Below are positions 59,801-64,000 of a DNA stretch of 64,000 nt, one piece after another. This DNA is from Trichobilharzia regenti. Taxonomy: Eukaryota; Platyhelminthes; Trematoda; Strigeidida; Schistosomatidae. How positions within the stretch are numbered: position 1 is the stretch's first letter; each line of letters opens with the position of its first letter. The translations under genes were made by a program, and so were the position numbers. Below the pieces are notes generated by a model. It was not told the origin of the DNA and did no database searches. It saw only the letters and a list, made by a program, of their open reading frames with translations. Location: positions 63,219,887 to 63,283,886 of the forward strand of contig OX235262.1 in assembly GCA_944472135.2 (NCBI GenBank), in the 5' to 3' direction.

Positions 59801-62253
59801 GGGCTGATCTCTGACGAAATCTCAGCACGAATACAAGGGGCTCGTTTCGCATTTGTTAGTTTACGCCGACTCTGGCGTAGACGAGATGTTCGACTATCGA
59901 CCAAAGGGCGGGTGTACTGCTCATCAGTCCGCTCCGTCCTCCTGTATGGTTGTGAGACCTGGCCACTCAGAGTGGAAGACATGAAAAGACTAGCTGTCTT
60001 TGATCATAGGTGCCTGCGTTCTATTTCCCGTGTAAAGTGGCATAATAAGGTGAGCAACATGGAGGTTAAGCGTAGAGTTCTAGGTAAACAGGGGAAATCA
60101 ATCGACGAAGTCGTGAAGCTACATCGACTGAGATGGTTAGGACATGTGTTACGTATGCCAAGCCATCGCCTCCCTCGACGAGCAATGTTAGCGGATATAG
60201 GGTCAGACTGGAAAAAAGCTAGCGGCGGTCAAACAAAAACTTGGCATCAGTCAATGAAATCCACAACAGTTGGTCTAAGCCACGTAGGAAGGTGTAGACT
60301 TCCAGGCTGGGGTCCTCGGGACGGTAAAAATCTATGGTTGGAAACAATTGGTGACATGGCTCAAAATCGTTCTAAGTGGCGCAGATGCATCCACTCCCTG
60401 TGACTTATGATCTCCAATGAAACTGTTTTGTATTTCTTTATTACTCCTTTGTCTCACACCTCTGCTCACTGTTTCTATTATGCTTTTCTTGTACTTTCTT
60501 CTCTTGCTTCGCGTGCTACACGGAATGTGGCGACTTGAACTTCCGCACATTTGTGCAAAGTTCTATGTCGAAAACAGACATTGGTTCCGTATTAGTAAAC
60601 TTACCGCCGGTTACGGACCACCGTAGGGTAAGTCGGGATGTACAATTTTTGGGGTCAACCTTTTCTAATCCCTTCTCTCCGGAGTAGAGAGACAGCATAG
60701 CTGCCATGCTGGTCATCTGAGGGAAACACCTCACCGTTGTTACACCCCTGTTCCCCAGCAGTACGACTTTGCCCTCAGACCCCCAGAATGGTGTAAGAAA
60801 GATTCCCACACGATGCAGGTAACTGCTTTTAGTCTAATCGCTATCCTAACAACCTTCCTGGCATGGTAGGACCTGCAAGAACATACGTTCCAACCAGTGT
60901 AGCTTGTTGGGTCATCGCGATGTGTAGGCCCGACCACCACGTCAAGGTAGCAGCTATCGGTCGGGACCTTAGTTCTAAAACACCACGGCAATGGCACTTA
61001 AAAAACGGTGATAAAATATCGAAGACTAAATCTTGTCTTGAACAGTCCCGTTGCATAACCAAACGTTAGGTGAATCACTGCTGCACAAAACAATCGACCA
61101 CCCATACTCAGTCATTTATGCCCCAAAAGTGTAGTTTTAAGGAAGACAAAACCTTTTGTGTGAATTTTTATTGACCACCAACTTAACAGAATAAAATGGT
61201 CAAAGTTGAATATCTTCACATACTACTAGGAAACTGGATGTCACTGGAATGAGGAAAAAATAGCATGCACCTGCAGAAGAGGGCGACTAGTTTTACAATT
61301 CCTCTTTAAAAATGCGAATGTAGAATGGCAGTTGTGTATCCCCTTTGAGAACAGACAGTAATAATAATTATCTTCAATGAGCTAACCAAGACAACTCTTC
61401 TCACAGATCAGAAGAACAATTAAGATAAATTCGATACAGACTAATTTCCGTAAAATTACTGATTACCTGACCAGATTCAAAGTAACTGAATCATTAGAGT
61501 ATCTGATTAGAATATTCGCTATCATAGGGGAGAATCTAATCTACGTTAATAATATTCCCATTGTAAAAAGTTTTCACACCTCAAATAATGCTTACACGCC
61601 ATATGGCGTGTATTTTGTCAAAGGATGTCTAATTACATATCTCAGAATTTAATTGGTGCAAAATCCAAGAAATAACTGTAAGAAATAAAAATTCACACTC
61701 ATACTTTAACTAACCTTTTGATTTCCACTTAGACGAAGACGTTCTTCAGCTTCTGACCTTGCAGCAAGAACATCATCAGACAAGCGATATGCTTTCAGAC
61801 CAATCTGACCTCTACTGGTTCTTGTTGGATCATATGTGAGTAACACAGATTCAGGTAGGTAGCTCTGTCGTTGATATATGTTGTCAATATTAGCACGATT
61901 TATAGAAACACCGCCAGGACCAGCTTGGTAAAACCCAACATTTAGGTAGTCCGTATTTAACTTCATGTGTAACTTCAAATATTACTACTTACCTGTCTCA
62001 AATTACGAATCATGTTGGCCTCATAATTAATCAGTGCTTCATTAGCATTAGGATCATCATCTTGGGTTTTAGGCAACGGAAAGCAGTTCGTGATCTCAAG
62101 TTGGCTGCCTTGCGCGAGACCCAATAGAACGCCATTAACAAAGTTCTGGCTGGATATTGATTCCTCCTCATAATGTTTTATCATCTTCAAAAAGACAATT
62201 CCTTCAACACGAACACTTTCAATGGGTTTATAAATCTTGGACTCGAAATCCAT
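53616..62253 (-). CDS. EIF3H: Eukaryotic translation initiation factor 3 subunit h
   Basis: Joined - strand exons 62253-61993, 61960-61715, 55747-55409 and 53804-53616 give 344 residues, close to human eIF3h (about 350). All introns are GT-AG and phase 0. The protein is a scaffold subunit of the eIF3 complex, which helps the 40S ribosome find start codons. An MPN domain covers about residues 11-150: VRVEGIVFLKMIKHYEEE, VNGVLLGL, LEITNCFPLP, then L93-NVGFYQ99. At the position of the H-x-H metal site of active JAMM proteases it has Q, so it is an inactive MPN, as in other eIF3h. EEIPVVIHNSHLVNILL (about 185-201) and the C-terminal MGKLMLTQAVQE are family signatures. The start ATG has context ACAACATGG. 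Confidence 0.95.
53860..54865. other. eIF3h intron 3 stretch without gene
   Basis: GCTGAAGATATCACCAAGCT at 53942 resembles the Penelope-like 3' tail at 19490-19520; otherwise nothing identified. Confidence 0.4.
54870..55200 (+). mobile_element. RTE-clade (type b) remnant
   Basis: AAGCTACATAGATTGAAGTGG (54901), then CTTCCTCGATGAGAAATTTA and TTGGAGACTCTTGGTGACGT follow the order of the type-b C-terminus. Heavily mutated. Antisense in eIF3h intron 3. Confidence 0.65.
55409..55747 (-). CDS. EIF3H: eIF3h exon 3
   Basis: Codes residues 170-282 (EAAGSVGRSSFTRVLEEIPVV to TAVTGK, in part); acceptor TTGTTCTAG, donor GTAAGT at 55408. Confidence 0.94.
56290..58220 (+). mobile_element. RTE-clade LINE (type a), longest copy
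   Basis: In broken frames: DLATLYQTTRFLSGKR, KDGDGKSIIKKMEQRK, KNLKTGKAPGPDKIPANAF, RT domain A HFIDFEKAFDSID (57093-57130, in part), LADLDFADDIYMSD (57370), [13 protein letters not shown], then a C-terminal domain and the 3' end TGAAGCCATATGTTCCTCTG with an (AAT)n tail. No apurinic endonuclease was seen upstream, so it is 5'-truncated. Antisense in eIF3h intron 2. Confidence 0.9.
58225..59325. other. eIF3h intron 2 stretch without recognised feature
   Basis: AT-rich DNA; nothing identified. Confidence 0.4.
59329..59545 (-). mobile_element. Inverted RTE (type b) 3'-UTR copy
   Basis: From CTGTCTGTCTGTTTTCGACA to about 59545, this is the reverse complement of 60380-60590 with very few differences. 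It directly precedes the + strand element, forming an inverted pair. Confidence 0.9.
59546..60600 (+). mobile_element. RTE-clade LINE (type b), best-preserved copy
   Basis: An open frame of 282 codons (59555-60403) covers the RTE C-terminal region: SAKCKMMLQDW, VDRFTYLGSTISLSG, RRLWRRRDVRLSTKGRVYCS, SVRSVLLYGCETWPLR, FDHRCLRSISR, LHRLRWLGHVLRMPSHRLPR and DMAQNRSKWRRCIHSL. The domain's role in RTE elements is not established. A 3' UTR ends around CTATGTCGAAAACAGACA. No RT catalytic part is present, so it is 5'-truncated but young. Antisense in eIF3h intron 2. Confidence 0.92.
60605..60965 (+). mobile_element. Dispersed repeat (family F), right part
   Basis: CTAACAACCTTCCTGGCATG to GTAGCAGCTATCGGTCGGGA matches 49430-49552. 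The preceding 200 bp (from GTTACGGACCACCGTAGGGT) are also moderately GC-rich and probably part of the same repeat. Confidence 0.6.
60970..61710. other. eIF3h intron 2, proximal part
   Basis: No repeat or exon recognised except the 18-bp palindrome at 61594-61611. Confidence 0.4.
61715..61960 (-). CDS. EIF3H: eIF3h exon 2
   Basis: Codes residues 88-169 (LNTDYLNVGFYQ to LSGNQK); acceptor ACACATGAAG, donor GTTAGT. An 18-bp perfect palindrome (61594-61611, ACACGCCATATGGCGTGT) lies about 100 bp into the next intron. Confidence 0.94.
61993..62253 (-). CDS. EIF3H: eIF3h exon 1
   Basis: Codes residues 1-87 (MDFESKIYK to RNLRQ); donor GTAAGT. The following intron (61961-61992) is only 32 bp. Confidence 0.95.
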
Positions 62254-62479
62254 GTTGTAGCGTCTAAACTGAATGAGCCGGTAGTAAATAAGTCAATCAC
62301 CTCCACGTGTCTGGCAGTGAGTGATACCCCTTTAAAATATCAACATTTGTCTATCCTAGGCCACTTAATGAATGCTTCGTCGCTTAGATACTACGTCATA
62401 TTCAATATATTTCCATGAGTTTAACGGACGCTTCTTGTTTCAGAACAATTCTGAATTTTTGGTTGGTATCAGTAAAATC

Positions 62480-63985
62480 TATCAGATTCAGATTCAGATT
62501 TATTGGTTGAGGATAGAAGGCTTGCAGCCTATGTTAATCCTTTTCTAGTAGATTTCTGTGGTTGTCCAAACCCTTCTTGAACGAATCAATTGAGGTTGCA
62601 GACACCACTTCTTCTGGGAGTCGGTTCCAAGAGTTTATGACTCGATGTGAGAACCAGTACTCAACAGCAATATGATTTCTCCTTGGCTTTTGAACTCTCC
62701 TGCTATGTCCTCTAAGGTGTTCCGACCTGGTGGGAAGGAAAAGAGAGAATAGGTCAGGTCCGTAGTCATTATTTAAAATTTTAAACATTGTGATTAAATC
62801 TCCTCTCTGCCTACGGTATGACAGTGAGAAGAGATTTAAACTATCTAGTCTTTCCTCATATGATAAGTTAGCTATGCCGTGAACCATACGTGTTGCCTTC
62901 CTTTGAACACTTTCTAGAATGTGTGAATCCCCTTTTAGACACGGACTGGCGGCCTGGATGCAGTTTTCCAGTCTTGACCTAACCAGAGATGTGTATAAGG
63001 AGGTGAACATATCTCTGGTAATTCTTGTGAAGGCTCTGCGAATCGCCCATAAGGACCTGAAACTACGTGCAGCCACCGCGCGACAGTGTGCTGTAGTTTT
63101 TAAGTCGTGGCTAACTATGACACCTAAGTCCAAGTGAGTCTGAACTGATGGAAGTGTTATTCCCTCTAGTTCGTAGGAGCTCGTGCTTGCTTGTCCAATG
63201 CGCATGGTTGCACATTTTGCCACGTTGATCGGGAGCATCCATTCAACAGACCACTCCGACAGTTTGTTGAGGTCGTCTTGCAAGGTGGACGTATCACTGT
63301 TGCCCTTCAGCTCTCTCCAAATTTTTAAGTCATCTGCGTATAGGACCATAGGGGAGTCGGTCAGCAGAGGTAACTCATTGATATACAGAATAAAAAGGAG
63401 AGGACCGAGAACCGTGCCTTGTGGCACTCCGCTACTTACTGCTGTCCAGGAGGAGAGTTTTGAGTTGATCCTAACCCTCTGCCTCCTATCTATGAGGAAT
63501 TCCCTGAGCCAGTCTAGTAGTCTGCCTTTGATACCAAGACTTTCCAATTTCATGAGTAGTCTTTTGTGAGGTACTTTATCAAAGGCTTTACTGAAGTCTA
63601 TGAAGACGACGTCAACGGGTCTTCTGTCATCCTTTGATTTAACCCAGCTTTCTCTTGCAGTCAGGAGATTTGACAGGCATGAGAGGTTCCTCCGGAAGCC
63701 ATGCTGTGCTCCAGATAACAAGCTGCTATTTTCCAGATAAGCCATGATGCTTTTCTTGATAATTCTTTCCAGTGTCTTGATTAAAGTGCTGGTGAGACTG
63801 ATAGGCCTGTAATTTGAAGGGCTTTGTCTTGATCCTCCTTTGTGTATGGGAGTTACTATGGCGTCTTTCCAATCACGTGGCAACACTCCATTTTGGAGAG
63901 ATAGCTTGAAGATCGTGGTCAAGGGGCCGAACTGAACTGCAGAAACTCTGCCTGACATAACAGAAGGAGCCGTTTTATTTCATTT
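62480..63985 (-). mobile_element. CR1-type LINE, RT to 3' end
   Basis: The frame 63958-62534 (474 codons) encodes most of the reverse transcriptase: WKDAIVTPIHKGG (30-42), NYRPISLTS (49-57), domain A DFSKAFDKVPH (121-131), SGVPQGTVLGPLLF (176-189), catalytic YADD (207-210), and a C-terminal thumb with RAVAARSFRSLWAIRRAF and EERLDSLNLFSLSYRRQRGD. All three catalytic aspartates are present. An in-frame TGA at 63982-63980 and the loss of the GPD block just upstream suggest damage. The 3' end has tandem AATCTG hexamers (about 62482-62500), the usual CR1-type terminus. The element lies about 230 bp upstream of the eIF3h start and may enter its promoter region. Confidence 0.93.
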
Positions 63986-64000
63986 TGAAGAGAACATGTG

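Noticed and set aside
62919..63569. + strand frames of 72 and 128 codons
   Set aside because: Shadows of the CR1 reverse transcriptase on the - strand.
1..64000. CRISPR arrays, bacterial operons, phage or toxin systems
   Set aside because: No spaced direct-repeat arrays or prokaryotic genes; all evidence points to an animal nuclear genome.

Overview
This is a repeat-rich, AT-rich stretch of flatworm nuclear DNA, most probably from a blood fluke (Schistosoma or a close relative). The evidence is two intron-split metazoan genes, the mix of transposons (RTE-clade and CR1/jockey-group LINEs, and Penelope-like elements with GIY-YIG endonucleases) and tRNA-derived SINEs that carry hammerhead ribozymes of the schistosome S-alpha type. 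No bacterial, phage or CRISPR system is present.

Only two genes can be assembled with confidence. A DGAT2-family acyltransferase gene lies on the + strand at 22350-47461, in four coding exons with introns of about 17.0, 4.3 and 2.6 kb and a TATA box upstream. A gene for translation initiation factor eIF3 subunit h lies on the - strand at 62253-53616, in four coding exons whose first intron is only 32 bp. The two genes are convergent. The 6 kb between their 3' ends holds transposon debris and one unassigned coding stretch (51665-52042) followed by a poly(A) signal.

Layout. 1-6844 is a giant inverted repeat with arms of at least 3127 bp and a 590-bp spacer; a third, direct partial copy lies at 7482-9058. 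9-22 kb is intergenic and holds SINEs, GIY-YIG remnants, a 690-bp element with terminal inverted repeats, a 5'-truncated Penelope-like element split by an RTE insertion with a 209-bp target duplication, and a head-to-head pair of hammerhead SINEs. 22-47.5 kb is the acyltransferase gene, whose introns are mostly transposon fragments. 47.5-53.6 kb is the convergent intergenic region. 53.6-62.3 kb is eIF3h, with RTE copies in its 6-kb second intron. 62.5-64 kb is the 3' part of a CR1-type LINE running off the right edge.

The genes do not form a pathway: one serves lipid storage at the ER, the other cytosolic translation. The main interest is structural: the palindrome, the ribozyme SINEs, a hairpin-SINE composite repeat, a LINE-like tail on a SINE, and nested insertions whose order can be read. 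All comparisons were made by eye.
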